Shown piece by piece: positions 43,946 through 56,640 of a stretch of DNA of 64,000 bases (positions within the stretch are counted from its first letter, which is position 1; every line of letters begins with the position of its first letter). Origin of the DNA: Peribacillus loiseleuriae (GTDB lineage: Bacteria; Bacillota; Bacilli; Bacillales; DSM-1321); assembly GCF_001183985.1 (NCBI RefSeq), contig NZ_LFZW01000001.1, positions 2,028,863 through 2,092,862 of the forward strand, written 5' to 3'. The notes under the pieces were generated by a model, which was given only the letters and a program-made list of their open reading frames with translations, made no database searches and was not told the DNA's origin. The position numbers and the translations under genes are program-made.

Positions 43946-45660
43946 TTGTTCAAAGTCTAAAAGGGATTGGAGCATCAGCAGGAATTGCCATTGCAAAAGC
44001 TTATCGATTAGAAGAACCAGAACTAGTCGTGGAAAAACGTGTGATTGACAGCATCGAAGCAGAAATTCAACGTTTTACTGCTGCGATTAGCCAATCGACA
44101 TCGGAGCTTGAACAAATAAAAGAACATGCTTTCAAAGAGTTAGGAGAAGATAAAGCAGCAATTTTTGCTGCTCACCTTCTTGTCCTAAGTGATCCAGAGC
44201 TTATTAACCCAATCAAAGACAAAATCACAACTGAAAAAGTGAATGCTGAATTTGCCTTACAGGAAGTTGCAAATATGTTTATCGGCATGTTCGAGTCAAT
44301 GGACAATGAATACATGAAGGAACGTGCTTCAGATATCCGGGATGTGACAAAACGTGTGATGTCTCATCTTTTAGGTGTAACGATTCCGAATCCAAGTATG
44401 ATCTCTGAGGAAGTTATTATTATTGCTGAGGATTTAACTCCATCTGATACAGCTCAATTAAATCGACAATATGTGAAAGGGTTTACGACCGATATCGGTG
44501 GACGCACATCCCATTCAGCAATAATGGCTCGCTCATTGGAAATTCCCGCAGTTGTTGGAACAAAAACAGGCACAACTGATATCGAAAATGGCGTATTAGT
44601 CATCCTAGACGGCTTAGCTGGAACAGTGATTGTCGATCCGTCAGCTGATACTGTGAAAGAATATGAAGAGAAAAAAGCTACTTATGAAGCAAAAAAGGCA
44701 GAGTGGGCAAAGCTTGTGAATGAGCCGACTGTTTCAAAAGATGGACAACATGTAGAACTCGCTGCCAATATTGGTACGCCTGAGGATGTAAAGGGTGTAC
44801 TTGAAAACGGTGGTGAAGGTGTCGGCTTGTATCGTACCGAATTTTTATATATGGGACGTACTCAGCTTCCGACTGAAGAGGAGCAATTTGATGCTTATAA
44901 ATCCGTATTAGAGCGCATGGAAGGTAAGCCTGTTGTTGTGCGTACACTTGATATCGGTGGAGATAAAGAACTTCCATACTTAGACTTACCAAAGGAAATG
45001 AATCCATTTCTAGGATTCCGTGCGATTCGTTTATGCTTAGAAATGCAGGATATGTTCCGCATCCAACTTCGAGCCTTGCTTAGAGCAGGCGTTTATGGAA
45101 ATTTAAAAATCATGTTTCCTATGATTGCCACACTAGATGAGTTCCGTTCGGCAAAAGGAATTCTTGAAGAAGAAAAACAAAAGCTTTTGTTTGAAGGCCA
45201 GCAGGTAGTAGAAAAAATCGAGCTGGGGATCATGGTGGAAATTCCTTCTACTGCTGTTTTAGCTGATCAGTTTGCTAAAGAAGTGGATTTTTTCAGCATT
45301 GGTACAAATGATTTAGTCCAATATTCAATGGCTGCAGATCGTATGAACCAACGTGTTTCCTATCTATATCAGCCATACAGTCCGGCAATTTTAAGATTGG
45401 TTAAAATGGTAATTGATGCTGCGCATGCTGAAGGCAAATGGGCAGGTATGTGCGGTGAAATGGCGGGAGACGAAACAGCAATTCCAATTCTCTTAGGCCT
45501 GGGACTTGATGAGTTCTCAATGAGTGCAACATCCATCCTAAAAGTACGTTCCCAAATTCTTCGTCTTTCTAAAACAGAAATGAAGAACTTAGCAGAAAAA
45601 GCCTTGCAAATGAAAACAACAAGTGAAGTAATCGAAGCCGTAAAGGAAATTATGAAATAG
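43942..45660 (+). CDS. ptsI: PTS Enzyme I
   Basis: A 572-aa Enzyme I. The phosphorylated His is in [12 protein letters not shown] at about residue 190; the PEP-binding barrel shows [64 protein letters not shown] and the Cys-containing [10 protein letters not shown]. All are intact and the length is normal, so it should transfer phosphate from PEP to HPr. A cluster-borne Enzyme I is unusual because most Firmicutes rely on one housekeeping copy. It may be a second ptsI or a relocated copy; the rest of the genome would decide. Confidence 0.94.
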   Translation: MIVQSLKGIGASAGIAIAKAYRLEEPELVVEKRVIDSIEAEIQRFTAAISQSTSELEQIKEHAFKELGEDKAAIFAAHLLVLSDPELINPIKDKITTEKVNAEFALQEVANMFIGMFESMDNEYMKERASDIRDVTKRVMSHLLGVTIPNPSMISEEVIIIAEDLTPSDTAQLNRQYVKGFTTDIGGRTSHSAIMARSLEIPAVVGTKTGTTDIENGVLVILDGLAGTVIVDPSADTVKEYEEKKATYEAKKAEWAKLVNEPTVSKDGQHVELAANIGTPEDVKGVLENGGEGVGLYRTEFLYMGRTQLPTEEEQFDAYKSVLERMEGKPVVVRTLDIGGDKELPYLDLPKEMNPFLGFRAIRLCLEMQDMFRIQLRALLRAGVYGNLKIMFPMIATLDEFRSAKGILEEEKQKLLFEGQQVVEKIELGIMVEIPSTAVLADQFAKEVDFFSIGTNDLVQYSMAADRMNQRVSYLYQPYSPAILRLVKMVIDAAHAEGKWAGMCGEMAGDETAIPILLGLGLDEFSMSATSILKVRSQILRLSKTEMKNLAEKALQMKTTSEVIEAVKEIMK

Positions 45661-45803
45661 GAACGGTTATAAAAAATGATTTTTAACGGGGACGGTTTTA
45701 TTTTTTTGAAAAATACTTGTAAAAGCCGTTCTCATTAACCATTATGAACCATTTCTCGTAAGAACCGAGACAATGAACGATGATACACATTGATGGCACA
45801 TGA

Positions 45804-46778
<975 letters not shown>

Positions 46779-46904
46779 GATGTGCATTTCCACCAGCTTT
46801 TTAATAGTGAAACAAGGTAGAAAGCCATGGTTAATGCAGGTCTTGTGTTTGACTTGCTATTAATCTAATAGGTTCATATAAATATTTTTAGCACAGAGGT
46901 AATA

Positions 46905-46973
46905 TGTTGAGTGACAATAAAGTTTTTCAATTTACAATAAAGTCATTTAAAACATAATAAAGTTGTTCAATAT
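46905..46973 (+). repeat. Tn7-like end with three 20-bp TnsB-type sites
   Basis: ACAATAAAGT at 46914, ACAATAAAGT at 46934 and ATAATAAAGT at 46954, each followed by a T-rich half ending in AA or AC. This dense array resembles the right end of Tn7. Confidence 0.75.
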
Positions 46974-47090
46974 TACATGTGCAAGCGAAAAGACTAAATA
47001 AATATAAGTTTTCACTGATTTGTCGACCTAAGAAAGGATTTTTATTAATAACCAGTTTAAGATAATGGGTGAGTGATTAGGGGAATTTGT

Positions 47091-47273
47091 ATGATATTTA
47101 TAGAGTTAGATGAGTTAGAATACAGAATCAATCAACTGAGAAAAGAATTGATTCAGATTGCTGAAATAACTGGCTTAAATAGCCGTGAGACCATTTATTG
47201 CAGTCGGAAATTAGACAAACTCATCACGATCTATCAAAAATCTTCTTATAAAAAAATAGAAATATGTTGTTGA
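47091..47273 (+). CDS. Spo0E-like aspartyl-phosphate phosphatase, 60 aa
   Basis: A small two-helix protein of the Spo0E family. The helix hairpin (ELEYRINQLRKELIQIAEIT, then GLNSRETIYCSRKLDKLITI) ends in the family signature S-x-x-LD-x-LI. Such proteins dephosphorylate Spo0A and so delay sporulation. ATG at 47091 is preferred over the GTG at 47073 because AGGGGAA precedes it suitably. The C-terminus is lysine-rich with two cysteines. It is the only gene inside the Tn7-like element, so its dose would travel with it. Confidence 0.75.
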   Translation: MIFIELDELEYRINQLRKELIQIAEITGLNSRETIYCSRKLDKLITIYQKSSYKKIEICC

Positions 47274-47311
47274 ATGGCAATGAAGTTGTTTGAATATTAA
47301 CATTTTAAACA

Positions 47312-47452
47312 ACTTTATTATCATTAGTTTTGAAATTTAATCTTCATGTTACGATCGAAATTAAACAACTTATTTTTTGTTTGATCTGAATTTAGAACGG
47401 TTTTATGCGAGTTTGACGCTTCAAAATTAAATGACTTTATTGTTACGGTACA
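47312..47452 (-). repeat. Tn7-like opposite end with spaced sites
   Basis: Reverse-orientation sites ACTTTATTAT at 47312, a weaker ACTTATTTTT near 47368, and ACTTTATTGT at 47434, then TACGGTACA to the end. Wider spacing resembles the left end of Tn7. Confidence 0.65.
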
Positions 47453-47510
47453 TAGAGGTAAGAATGGGGTTGTCTAAAAGGTACATTTTATCGTGAATTT
47501 TAACCAAGAA

Positions 47511-47550
47511 AAAACCCAAGAATGTTGATAAAACAACATTCTTGGGTTTT
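47511..47550. terminator. Hairpin AAACCCAAGAATGTTG/CAACATTCTTGGGTTTT
   Basis: A 16-bp perfect stem over a six-base loop with T run; it lies in sequence downstream of the Tn7-like element. Confidence 0.75.
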
Positions 47551-47660
47551 GCTGTATATAAATTTTTGCTTAAAAAACTACTTTTCGGACAGTGCCATTT
47601 TATTAGAATTATAGTGAATCTCAAAAATAATAGAACCAGAAACAGAAACAGGTAAAAATT

Positions 47661-48470
47661 TTAGGATCCGTACTCTAATTTTAATCTTTCCATATCTTTT
47701 AAGGGGGCACAACCGAATAATCTGGAGTATTCCCTACTGAATTGAGAAGGGCTCTCGTAACCTATTTTAAAGGCAACATCTGCTGCACTTATTTTTCCAA
47801 GTTTTAATAAACTTCTTGCTTGTTGTAATCGCACTTGTTTTTGAAACTGTATAGGACTCATTGAGGTCATCTCTTTAAAATGACGATGCAGTGACGCGAC
47901 ACTCATATTTGCACTTTCTGCAAGATCCTGTATGCTTAATTTTCGTTCATAATTCCTTGTAATCTCAGAAATGATTTCGCTCATTTTACTGGTTTTCCCA
48001 TTAAAAAATTGATGCAGTATATGACCATCAGAGCTTTGTAGAATTCTGTATAGGATTTCCTCTTTAATTAAAAGTGCTAAGAAAGGAATACTCTCAGGTT
48101 CTTGTAAAAGTTCAACCATGCGACAAACTGCGTTGAAAATTCCCTCATTTAATGAGCTAACGAGCATACTTCGTTTTTGTTTGATTTCCATATTAGGTTT
48201 TACTTGTACGCCTTTATTAATTAGATCCAGTATATCCTTTGTGGTAAATTGTAACTTGATTTACAAATAAGGGAAATCCTTTGAAGCTTTTAGGACATGA
48301 GCCGTAATAGGAACATCTGCCACTGTTACAAAATAATCTCTTGTTCCATAACCATACCTCTCTTTTCCTAAGTAAACTTCTTTATAACCTTGGGCGACTA
48401 TACATAAAGAAAATGTATGTATCCCATAAACTGGTCCGATTTCCTTGGAACGACGACTAAGGTATAACCC
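47661..48470 (-). pseudogene. AraC-family regulator, N-terminal half broken
   Basis: An open 176-codon part ends at 47661 and encodes the C-terminal AraC HTH (LSIQDLAESANMSVASLHRH, FKEMTSMSPIQFQKQVRLQQ, DVAFKIGYESPSQFSREYSR). Upstream, 48192-48470 still shows pieces of the effector domain in shifted frames (FSLCIVAQGYKEVYLGKERY, DYFVTVADVPITAHVLKASK). It is a paralogue of the intact AraC at 48946 and is cut at its 5' end where the membrane-protein remnant begins. Non-functional. Confidence 0.8.
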
Positions 48471-48475
48471 TGGTT

Positions 48476-48829
48476 ATGACTTCATATTGGGGATTTATCT
48501 TCATGGCTGTGCATATAGGAATGTCCTGGAGAACAATTATCAATGAAGTACGAAAGATGACGGGAATTACCAGCTATAGCCGTATCCGCACAATTGCGTT
48601 GCGTGTCATAGCTGTGTTGATAGTTGTATATGGCGTGCAGGCTTCTTTTGAGAGAGGTATACTTTACAAGTTAACCGTATATAATCCATTTGGTTGGAAC
48701 TATGATGAGTCTTCCATAGGATTTTTAATCGATCATCTATCCATCATGGGAATATATATCAGTGAGACTCATTATGTACTGAAATTTGTTCGGAAGCAGG
48801 ATAAAGCTATGGTTTACAAAGGAAGGTAA
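48476..48829 (+). pseudogene. DUF4405-like membrane protein, 5' truncated
   Basis: The frame reads MTSYWGFIFMAVHIGMSWRT, then several hydrophobic segments (IALRVIAVLIVVYGVQASF, SIGFLIDHLSIMGIYIS). It resembles the C-terminal part of DUF4405 cytochrome-b-like membrane proteins, whose first helices and His residues would lie upstream but are missing at the junction with the AraC remnant. Ended by the hairpin at 48833-48888. Confidence 0.55.
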
Positions 48830-48832
48830 ATT

Positions 48833-48888
48833 ATAGCATGAAAAGGTGCATTAATCTGGGATTGGATTAATGCACCTTTTCATGCTAT
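48833..48888. terminator. Very long hairpin terminator
   Basis: ATAGCATGAAAAGGTGCATT and its exact reverse complement, with further ATC/GGAT pairing around a short loop, make a stem of over 20 bp between convergent genes. Confidence 0.85.
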
Positions 48889-48945
48889 TAAAGTGTAGTT
48901 GCAACTATAATTTATACGCAGTATGAACCCCCGTAAGCAGGGGAA

Positions 48946-49863
48946 TCAAGCTTTTATCCTTTGGTCATTTTGCTCCTTTAGGTGCTTTATATCTTCTTTT
49001 GGTGGTAAACCAAACATGCGCGAATATTCACGGCTGAATTGTGATGGACTTTCATAGCCTACTCGGAATGCAACATCTGCTGCATCCGCTGATTCGGATA
49101 ATAACAGACTCCGGGCTTCTTGTAGTCTCAGTTGTTTTTGGAATTGAATGGGGCTCATTGCTGTTACCTCTTTAAAGTGCCGATGCAGTGAAGAAACACT
49201 CATATTTGCTATTTCAGCAAGTTCTTCAATCTTAAAAGACTTTTCATAATTAGTCATGATATGTTCAATCACGTCATTGATTTGACTGGTGGAACTTCCT
49301 TCTATTGCTATTTGTTTTAGCAATTCTCCATGTTCTCCTTGCAGAACTCTATAGATGATTTCTTTCCTAATTAGAGGGGCAAGAACCTTGATATCTTTCG
49401 GATTATTTAGAAGTCGAGCTAATCTGGTTACCGCGTCTAACAGAGATTGCTCTATTTTGCTGACATACATTCCTCGGTTGGCATTTTCCTTTTTGTCAAC
49501 TCCCATTTGGAATTCACGTAACACCTCCAATATTTCACTCGGTGTGAATTCAAGTTTGAGAGCCAGATATGGAACTTCAGAAGAGGCTTCTGTTACTTGT
49601 CCTGAAATCGGCAGATTAACGGATGCAACAAGGTAATCGGCAGGACCATATTGAAAACGCTCCTGTGAAAGTAATACCTCCTTCATCCCTTGAACGACAA
49701 TGCATAAGGAAGGCTTGTGAACTCCGTAATTTGGTCCAGTATCATTAGAGTAACGGGAGAAAAATAAAGACGGAATAGCGGTCATTTGAGTACCGCCCTG
49801 TCCTGTGTTACCCTCTATAATTTTGGCGAGCTCAACTCTTTGTCTATATAATTGTTCAAACAT
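48946..49863 (-). CDS. AraC-family regulator (AraC_N type, YqhC-like)
   Basis: A 305-aa regulator: an N-terminal AraC_N cupin-like domain (PSLCIVVQGMKEVLLSQERF, ASVNLPISGQVTEASSEVPY) and a C-terminal double HTH (FKIEELAEIANMSVSSLHRH, FKEVTAMSPIQFQKQLRLQE, DVAFRVGYESPSQFSREYSR). In enterobacteria the related YqhC senses aldehydes and activates an aldehyde/aldo-keto reductase operon. Here the divergent operon begins with an MFS gene and includes two aldo/keto reductases, so the same logic, sensing an electrophile and activating its removal, is a reasonable inference. ATG follows AAAAAAGGGGGATTT. Confidence 0.9.
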   Translation of the reverse strand: MFEQLYRQRVELAKIIEGNTGQGGTQMTAIPSLFFSRYSNDTGPNYGVHKPSLCIVVQGMKEVLLSQERFQYGPADYLVASVNLPISGQVTEASSEVPYLALKLEFTPSEILEVLREFQMGVDKKENANRGMYVSKIEQSLLDAVTRLARLLNNPKDIKVLAPLIRKEIIYRVLQGEHGELLKQIAIEGSSTSQINDVIEHIMTNYEKSFKIEELAEIANMSVSSLHRHFKEVTAMSPIQFQKQLRLQEARSLLLSESADAADVAFRVGYESPSQFSREYSRMFGLPPKEDIKHLKEQNDQRIKA

Positions 49864-50066
49864 AAATCCCCCTTTTTTTCTTCATTCGTGATGATCCCAT
49901 TATAAGACTAATTCACTTTCTGCGTAAATGGTTGTGAGAGGATTATGCAATCATTTGACAGAATTGTGATACCAGTCGTGATTTCATATGTAGCATAATT
50001 AGGATCAAGTAATTGCACATCTTTTTTTACGTAAAAATATCAAATTATAGATAAGGGAGTAGAAAG

Positions 50067-51275
50067 ATGACCATGAACAATACTTGGAAAATATACATGT
50101 TAACTCTCATCAGTTTCTTGGTTGGCACGTCACAAAATGTTATCTCTGGCATTCTAGACCAGGTAGCTGTTTCTATCGATGTATCGTTATCGGCAGCTGG
50201 ACAGCTTACCACCGCATTTGCACTTGCCACTGCAATTGGAACGCCCATTTTTATCGTAGCGACTGCAAAAATAGACCGGCGTAAGCAACTGCTAATAGCT
50301 CTTGCCATCGTATTACTAGGAGTCATTTCGACACTTGCCCTGCCCGGTTTTGGTTTCTTGATGGTTTCCCGTGCTATTCTTGGGGTTGGAACAGGCGTCT
50401 TCGTCGTCACTGCTTATGCGGTCGCTGCGAAATTGGCACCCCCTGGGCGGCAGGGTGGAGCCATGTCCAATATTTCATTGGGCTTCAGTTCTTCCCTTGT
50501 CCTTGGTGTTCCCATAGGACGTGTAATCGCTTCGGCATACGATTGGAAGGTGATTTTTTGGGGCATTGGGTTCTTCACACTTCTCGGAATTTTCGCTGTC
50601 GCAAGGGCGATTCCGTCCATGGAAGGTGAAAAACCGATCCCTCTTGGCAAACAACTCGCACTGTTAAAGAATCCAAAAGTCACTTTCGCCCTTGGTATGA
50701 CGTTGTTCGTATTTATTGGCTATTCAGTGGTTAATACGTATATTACCCCCTTCTTAACCTCTGCCATACCAATTAGTGGAGGGAAAGTGAGCACCGTTCT
50801 TTTTGCTTTAGGGATAGCAAGCTTGATTTGGTCCAAAACTGGCGGTTTTCTGGCGGATCGGCTTGGTACCACTCGGACCCTTCTTTGTAGCATGGCAGTT
50901 CAATTCCTCAGTCTTGCATTGGTGTCGGTCGTGTCTGGTTCGGCAGTTGGCGTCATTATGTTACTTATGCTTTGGTCAATTTCTGCTTGGACGTTTGGGC
51001 CAACACAGAATTTCAATCTGCTTTCAATCGCTCCGGAAGCCTCTGGTATTATGCTTAGTCTAAATAGCACCTTTGTGCAGCTTGGATTTGCAGCAGGCGC
51101 TGGTATCGGGGGAATCGTCGTGGGAGGCTCATCGATACTAGCAATTTGTTGGATAGGTGCCGCCGCGGTAGCAGTCGCATTCTTTGTAAATATTACCTCA
51201 TTTGGGCTTACCCGACGTTACCAAGAGAAAGGGGATAATGTAGAAAATAGGAACAAAATTTATTTAAGGGAGTAG
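50067..51275 (+). CDS. MFS transporter (DHA1/AraJ-YdhP type)
   Basis: A 402-aa, 12-helix major facilitator with the start MNNTWKIYMLTLISFLVGTS and motif-A-like KIDRRKQLLIALAI after helix 2; the antiporter-type glycine-rich helix 5 reads GFSSSLVLGVPIGRVIASAY. It resembles AraJ/YdhP/PbuE-like exporters. First gene of the operon divergent from the AraC regulator; stop and next start are six bases apart. ATG follows AGGGAGTAGAAAG. The exported compound is unknown; removal of a toxic aldehyde or quinone-like compound is suggested by the neighbours. Confidence 0.9.
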   Translation: MTMNNTWKIYMLTLISFLVGTSQNVISGILDQVAVSIDVSLSAAGQLTTAFALATAIGTPIFIVATAKIDRRKQLLIALAIVLLGVISTLALPGFGFLMVSRAILGVGTGVFVVTAYAVAAKLAPPGRQGGAMSNISLGFSSSLVLGVPIGRVIASAYDWKVIFWGIGFFTLLGIFAVARAIPSMEGEKPIPLGKQLALLKNPKVTFALGMTLFVFIGYSVVNTYITPFLTSAIPISGGKVSTVLFALGIASLIWSKTGGFLADRLGTTRTLLCSMAVQFLSLALVSVVSGSAVGVIMLLMLWSISAWTFGPTQNFNLLSIAPEASGIMLSLNSTFVQLGFAAGAGIGGIVVGGSSILAICWIGAAAVAVAFFVNITSFGLTRRYQEKGDNVENRNKIYLRE

Positions 51276-51280
51276 GTATA

Positions 51281-51925
51281 ATGAAAATTTTGATTTTGGG
51301 TGCTGTAGGTCAAATAGCCCATATGCTAAAAAGTGAATTGCTCAATAAAACTAGCCATTCAACCGTTCTTTATGCAAGAAACGGTCATAAGCGTTTAACG
51401 CTCATTGATAAGAGCCGTGAAGAGATTTTTGATGGTGATTTTAAAGACAAAGATAAACTGATCGATGCGATGAAAGATGTAGACCTTGTTTATATCAACG
51501 ACATGGGTGACGATAAATCAACAAAAACAATTATTAATGCCATGAATGATGCAGGAGTAAGAAGAGTAATCGCGGCATCGGTTCTTGGAATATATGATGA
51601 AGTGCCGGGAGCTTTCGGAGAATGGAATAAACGTATGATTGGAGGAATCCCTAGAATGCAGTCCCAGATTGAATCAGCACGGTTATTAGAAAAATCAAAG
51701 CTAGATTATACACTATTAAGATTGACATGGCTTTACAACGAAAATAGGAATACTAAATATATGATTACCCATAAAGGAGAGCCGTTTGTTGGTGCACAAG
51801 TTACACGTCAAGCTGTAACTCAGTTAATCATGGATATCATTGAAGAAAAAAGTGATAAATATTTTCAAACTAGTCTAGGAGTAAGTGAACCAAATACAGA
51901 TTGGGCGAAGCCATCATTTTATTAA
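51281..51925 (+). CDS. NAD(P)-binding atypical SDR (NmrA-like)
   Basis: A 214-aa Rossmann protein of the NAD(P)H-binding/NmrA-like group. The dinucleotide loop reads ILGAVGQIAHMLKSEL (normally GxxGxxG; here the first part GAVGQIA), followed by DGDFKDKDKLIDAMKDVDLV. The SDR Tyr/Lys pair is not obvious, as in NmrA-type sensors and azoreductase-like NADPH proteins. Second gene of the AraC-controlled operon, so a redox role is likely. Confidence 0.85.
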   Translation: MKILILGAVGQIAHMLKSELLNKTSHSTVLYARNGHKRLTLIDKSREEIFDGDFKDKDKLIDAMKDVDLVYINDMGDDKSTKTIINAMNDAGVRRVIAASVLGIYDEVPGAFGEWNKRMIGGIPRMQSQIESARLLEKSKLDYTLLRLTWLYNENRNTKYMITHKGEPFVGAQVTRQAVTQLIMDIIEEKSDKYFQTSLGVSEPNTDWAKPSFY

Positions 51926-51950
51926 AATATAAAAGTTGAGGGGGAATATT

Positions 51951-52425
51951 TTGGAGACGTATATTTCTAAACGGCAGTATGAATGTTGATGGTAATACTG
52001 CTAGATTAGCAAAAGAAGTTTTTCAAGGTCTTGATTATATTCCTATCAATTTCGCTGAGCATCATATTAATCAAATCGGACAAGACTCCGACGGAAAGCA
52101 AGATGATTTTCAAAATGTCATGGAACAATTAATAATGGCAGATGATATCGTCATTGGTATTCCAGTTTATTGGTCAAGTATGAGTGGTTATTTAAAGACT
52201 TTCATTGATCGTTTTGCAGACGCTTTGGATGCCCCATTAGCAGGTAAACGTGTTTATCTATTAATTCAAGGTACAGCACCTGATGATGCTATTCCTTATA
52301 TTACAAATGTAATAAAACATCTCTGTCGCCGTTTCCACATGAATTATATGGGATTAGCAACTAATTCTAAGGAAGCAACCAAATTGCACAATCTAATGGA
52401 TAATAAAGAGGAGAAAGGAAGATAA
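51951..52425 (+). CDS. Flavodoxin-like NADPH:FMN oxidoreductase, 5' end possibly frameshifted
   Basis: The conserved flavodoxin-fold sequence starts IFLNGSMNVDGNTARLAKEV (FMN phosphate loop GSMNVDGNT), followed by ADDIVIGIPVYWSSMSGYLK and TFIDRFADAL, the FMN ring contacts. The expected first strand is encoded from about 51958, but no start codon is available in that frame. The TTG at 51951, which follows GAGGGGGAATAT, is one base out of frame. Either a frameshift lies in the first codons, or translation starts at ATG 51979 and the first strand is lost. The downstream aldo/keto reductase begins four bases after the stop. Confidence 0.75.
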
Positions 52426-53412
<987 letters not shown>

Positions 53413-53437
53413 AATACACTCAAAATTTAATTAATAG

Positions 53438-54301
<864 letters not shown>

Positions 54302-54389
54302 TGTTCATTCTTATCAACAATCAAAATGATATTCTGGGTTTAGTCTACTCACCGAAATACTGTTGTTTATTAAGGTGTAAAATCCAAAA

Positions 54390-54422
54390 GAAAAAGCGTG
54401 TGAATTCTACATACGCTTTTTC
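54390..54422. terminator. Hairpin GAAAAAGCGT/ACGCTTTTTC
   Basis: A 10-bp stem with T-rich tail, closing the aldo/keto reductase operon. Confidence 0.75.
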
Positions 54423-54582
54423 CATTATAGTCTGTTGAGTAAGGACTAGAAGTTTCTACAAAGGGACTCAGTTGCATGGGTACGATTTGAACAAAGCGCT
54501 CTCGAAAACCAAGATTTCATATGTTCGATATCCGGCAGAATACGAAAATAAAATCAACAAATTGGAAAGGATGTTCTCTAGT

Positions 54583-55027
54583 ATGTCTAATATTCAAGAT
54601 AAAGTTGTCCTTATTATGGGTGCATCGAGTGGGATCGGATAAGAAACCGCAAAAGAACTTGTCTCCAAAGGCGCAAAACTTGTTCTTGCAGCGCGACGTG
54701 AAGATCGTTTGAAAAAATTGCAACAAGACATTCAAAATACTGGCGGAGAAGCTATTTATAAAGTGACGGATGTAACTCCGCATGAACAAATGGAAGAATT
54801 AGCTGAGGTTGCTCTTAATGAGTTTGAAAAAATCGATGTATTAGTAAATAATGCCGGAGTGATGCCACATTCATTTCTTTATAAGAAAAAGATTGATGAT
54901 TGGAACAAGATAATTGATGTCAATATTAAAGGAGTGCTTTATGGCATTGCTGCAGTTCTTCCAACAATGAGAGAACGTAAATCCGGTCATATTATTAATC
55001 TTTCTTCTGTAGCAGGACACTTTGTAG
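54583..55027 (+). pseudogene. Short-chain dehydrogenase with nonsense codon, cut by IS6
   Basis: SNIQDKVVLIMGASSGIG is followed by TAA at 54640-54642 where the family has Glu (GAA to TAA), then the same frame continues ETAKELVSKGAKLVLAARRE, VLVNNAGVMPHSFLYKKKID and INLSSVAGHFVG. The gene stops exactly at the IS6 terminal repeat (55028), before the catalytic YxxxK. It is dead twice over. The clear NNAG and GASSGIG motifs identify the family. Confidence 0.88.
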
Positions 55028-55889
55028 GGTTCTGGTGCAAAAATCACTCGTTAGAAGCATAGAGTATGAGTTTCCTTTAAATTGCTAACTTACGAAGCTA
55101 ATCCAAACAATTTATGGATGAATTCTTTTTGATTTTGGGCAGACTTTACCCTTTGATGAACCTGCTTCTTTTTAATCATATGCATGGCTTCTATACCACT
55201 CAGTATGTAAGTGGCTGTACGAAATGATTTCAATCCTAACATCGAACGAACTCGCTTCTTTATAAAACGATGATCCTGTTCTACCATATTATTGAGATAT
55301 TTAACTTGCCTTATTTGTATGCCTTCAGGCATACGTTTCTCTTCTTTTAACTCTTGAATCACTACAGGATAGGCTGGATTCTTATCCACTGTTATGACAC
55401 GAGGTTTATAAACATGAGAAGTGGCCAAGGCTTTCTTGAAAAAGCGCTTGGCTGTTTGTTTATCTCTTGATTCACTTAAATAAAAATCAATGGTATTCCC
55501 ATCTGAATCGACTGCACGATATAAATACATTCATTGACCTTTTACTTTGATATACGTTTCATCGACTCTCCAAGAGTCATTTGTTGGCTTAAGATGACGA
55601 CGTACTCTTTTATCTAATTGAGGTCCATATTGATGAACCCAACGCATAATCGTTGTATGAGCCATGGATAAGCCACGCACCTCCATCATTTCCACCAAAT
55701 CACGAAAACTTAAATTGTACCGTAGGTACCACCTTACTGTTAACAAAATAATGTCAGGATGATAGTGCTTCCATTTGAACAAATCTTCCTTTTCCATACT
55801 GATCACACACCTTTTTTAGAGTAATAGTATCAGTATGTCCAAGATTTAGAGATTCATTGCAATTTTCTTGGAATTCTTGCACCAGAACC
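55028..55889 (-). mobile_element. IS6-family element (IS240-like)
   Basis: Terminal inverted repeats GGTTCTGGTGCAA at both ends and a single transposase gene on the minus strand; total 862 bp. The 8-bp flanks differ (CTTTGTAG versus AATTTATC), so the element has no target duplication, as expected if IS6-mediated recombination removed the rest of the SDR gene. A related copy enters the window end at 63571. Confidence 0.9.
55090..55797 (-). pseudogene. IS6-family transposase with one nonsense codon
   Basis: MEKEDLFKWKHYHPDIILLT, then YGPQLDKRVRRHLKPTNDSW and RVDETYIKVKGQ (first catalytic Asp) precede a TGA at 55531-55533; the frame continues MYLYRAVDSDGNTIDFYLSE, KPRVITVDKNPAYPVVIQEL (second Asp) and the Glu region RQVKYLNNMVEQDHRFIKKR. 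In the copy at 63663 the corresponding codon is TGG (KGQWMYLY), so a Trp to stop change inactivated this copy. Confidence 0.9.
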
Positions 55890-56001
55890 AATTTATCAAT
55901 GCAAATAGCAGTGGTGGTACTTCTTATTCATCCGTTGAAGAATGGAAAAACTTATATCCCTTTTTAGGTTTTAGACGGATATAGAAACGGAGGTGCAGGG
56001 G

Positions 56002-56521
56002 ATGGAGCCAACCCAAAAGAAAAATTTCTTATTTTTAATGATCGTATTTGTCGTTGCTGCTTTGGTTATTATGTACGTTTTCAGCTTGCAATCACAGTTG
56101 CAGGAAGTCAGAGCGAACCAGGGCAACTATGAAGATCAGATTAAATCTCTATCCTCTATCCAGAACACGGATCCATTAGAGATAAATCGTGAGTTTCTTG
56201 AAAGTTTTTTCACCTATCAAACCACTGCTGAACGATACAAAAAAATTGAACCGTTCATGACCAATCAGGGATACAAGGCGACCTATCCTTCCGGATTCGG
56301 AAGAATCGGTCCAGTCATCCATGATAGGCCTGAAGCCTTTTGAATACCAGTCCTCGAAGACGGAAGCTGAATTTTTTAATGAATTCAAGCTCACTACGGA
56401 ATTTAATAATGTTGCTGCCACTGAAACGGTTATCGTCAAAACATCGCTCATATATGTGAAAGAGCAAGGTTGGAAGGTTGATGATATGGAGTTTATTGGT
56501 CAATTGACTGGGCGTAAATAA
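56002..56521 (+). pseudogene. Membrane-anchored protein with extracellular domain, frameshifted
   Basis: ATG 56002 follows CGGAGGTGCAGGGG. Residues about 9-29 are a membrane helix (FLFLMIVFVVAALVIMYVFS), then a short coiled segment, then REFLESFFTYQTTAERYKKI. Near 56299 the frame slips; the remainder in the next frame (SSMIGLKPFEYQSSKTEAEF, NNVAATETVIVKTSLIYVKE, QGWKVDDMEFIGQLTGRK) completes a small NTF2/VirB8-like domain. I do not recognise a named family; similar one-helix proteins occur on Gram-positive conjugative elements. A deleted copy of its 3' end lies at 31348-31412. Confidence 0.65.
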
Positions 56522-56640
56522 GGGTAGAGTCAGGAATATGCGGTTATCTGTACTATGAAAATTAGGAGTATTTAAAGTATTCTAAGAAGAAAAATTGAGT
56601 GAAAAGTTACTATGAATACGTGATATCTTTACTCAGTAAA

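Larger units (their letters stand above)
46905..47452. mobile_element. Non-autonomous Tn7-like element, 548 bp
   Basis: The left boundary TGTTGAGTGACAATAAAG and the reverse complement of the right boundary TGTACCGTAACAATAAAG share TGT-N6-ACAATAAAG, the layout of Tn7 ends (TGT, six bases, ACAATAAAG). The left end has three such sites at exact 20-bp spacing, the right end three widely spaced sites in inverse orientation, mirroring the asymmetric right and left ends of Tn7. No tnsABCDE genes are inside; the sole gene is Spo0E-like. AGAGGTAA occurs on both flanks, one or two bases outside the ends, not as a standard 5-bp duplication. Confidence 0.75.

Noticed and set aside
46890-47460. Perfect 5-bp target duplication for the Tn7-like element
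   Set aside because: The bases directly outside the TGT ends differ (TAATA versus TAGAG); only AGAGGTAA one or two bases further out is shared, so no standard duplication is claimed.
50045-50410. 121-codon minus-strand frame opposite the MFS gene at 50067
   Set aside because: It is the antisense of a well supported transporter gene.
55020-55897. Simple insertion of IS6 into the SDR gene
   Set aside because: The 8-bp flanks differ and no SDR sequence continues after the element, so a recombination or deletion is more likely than a simple insertion.
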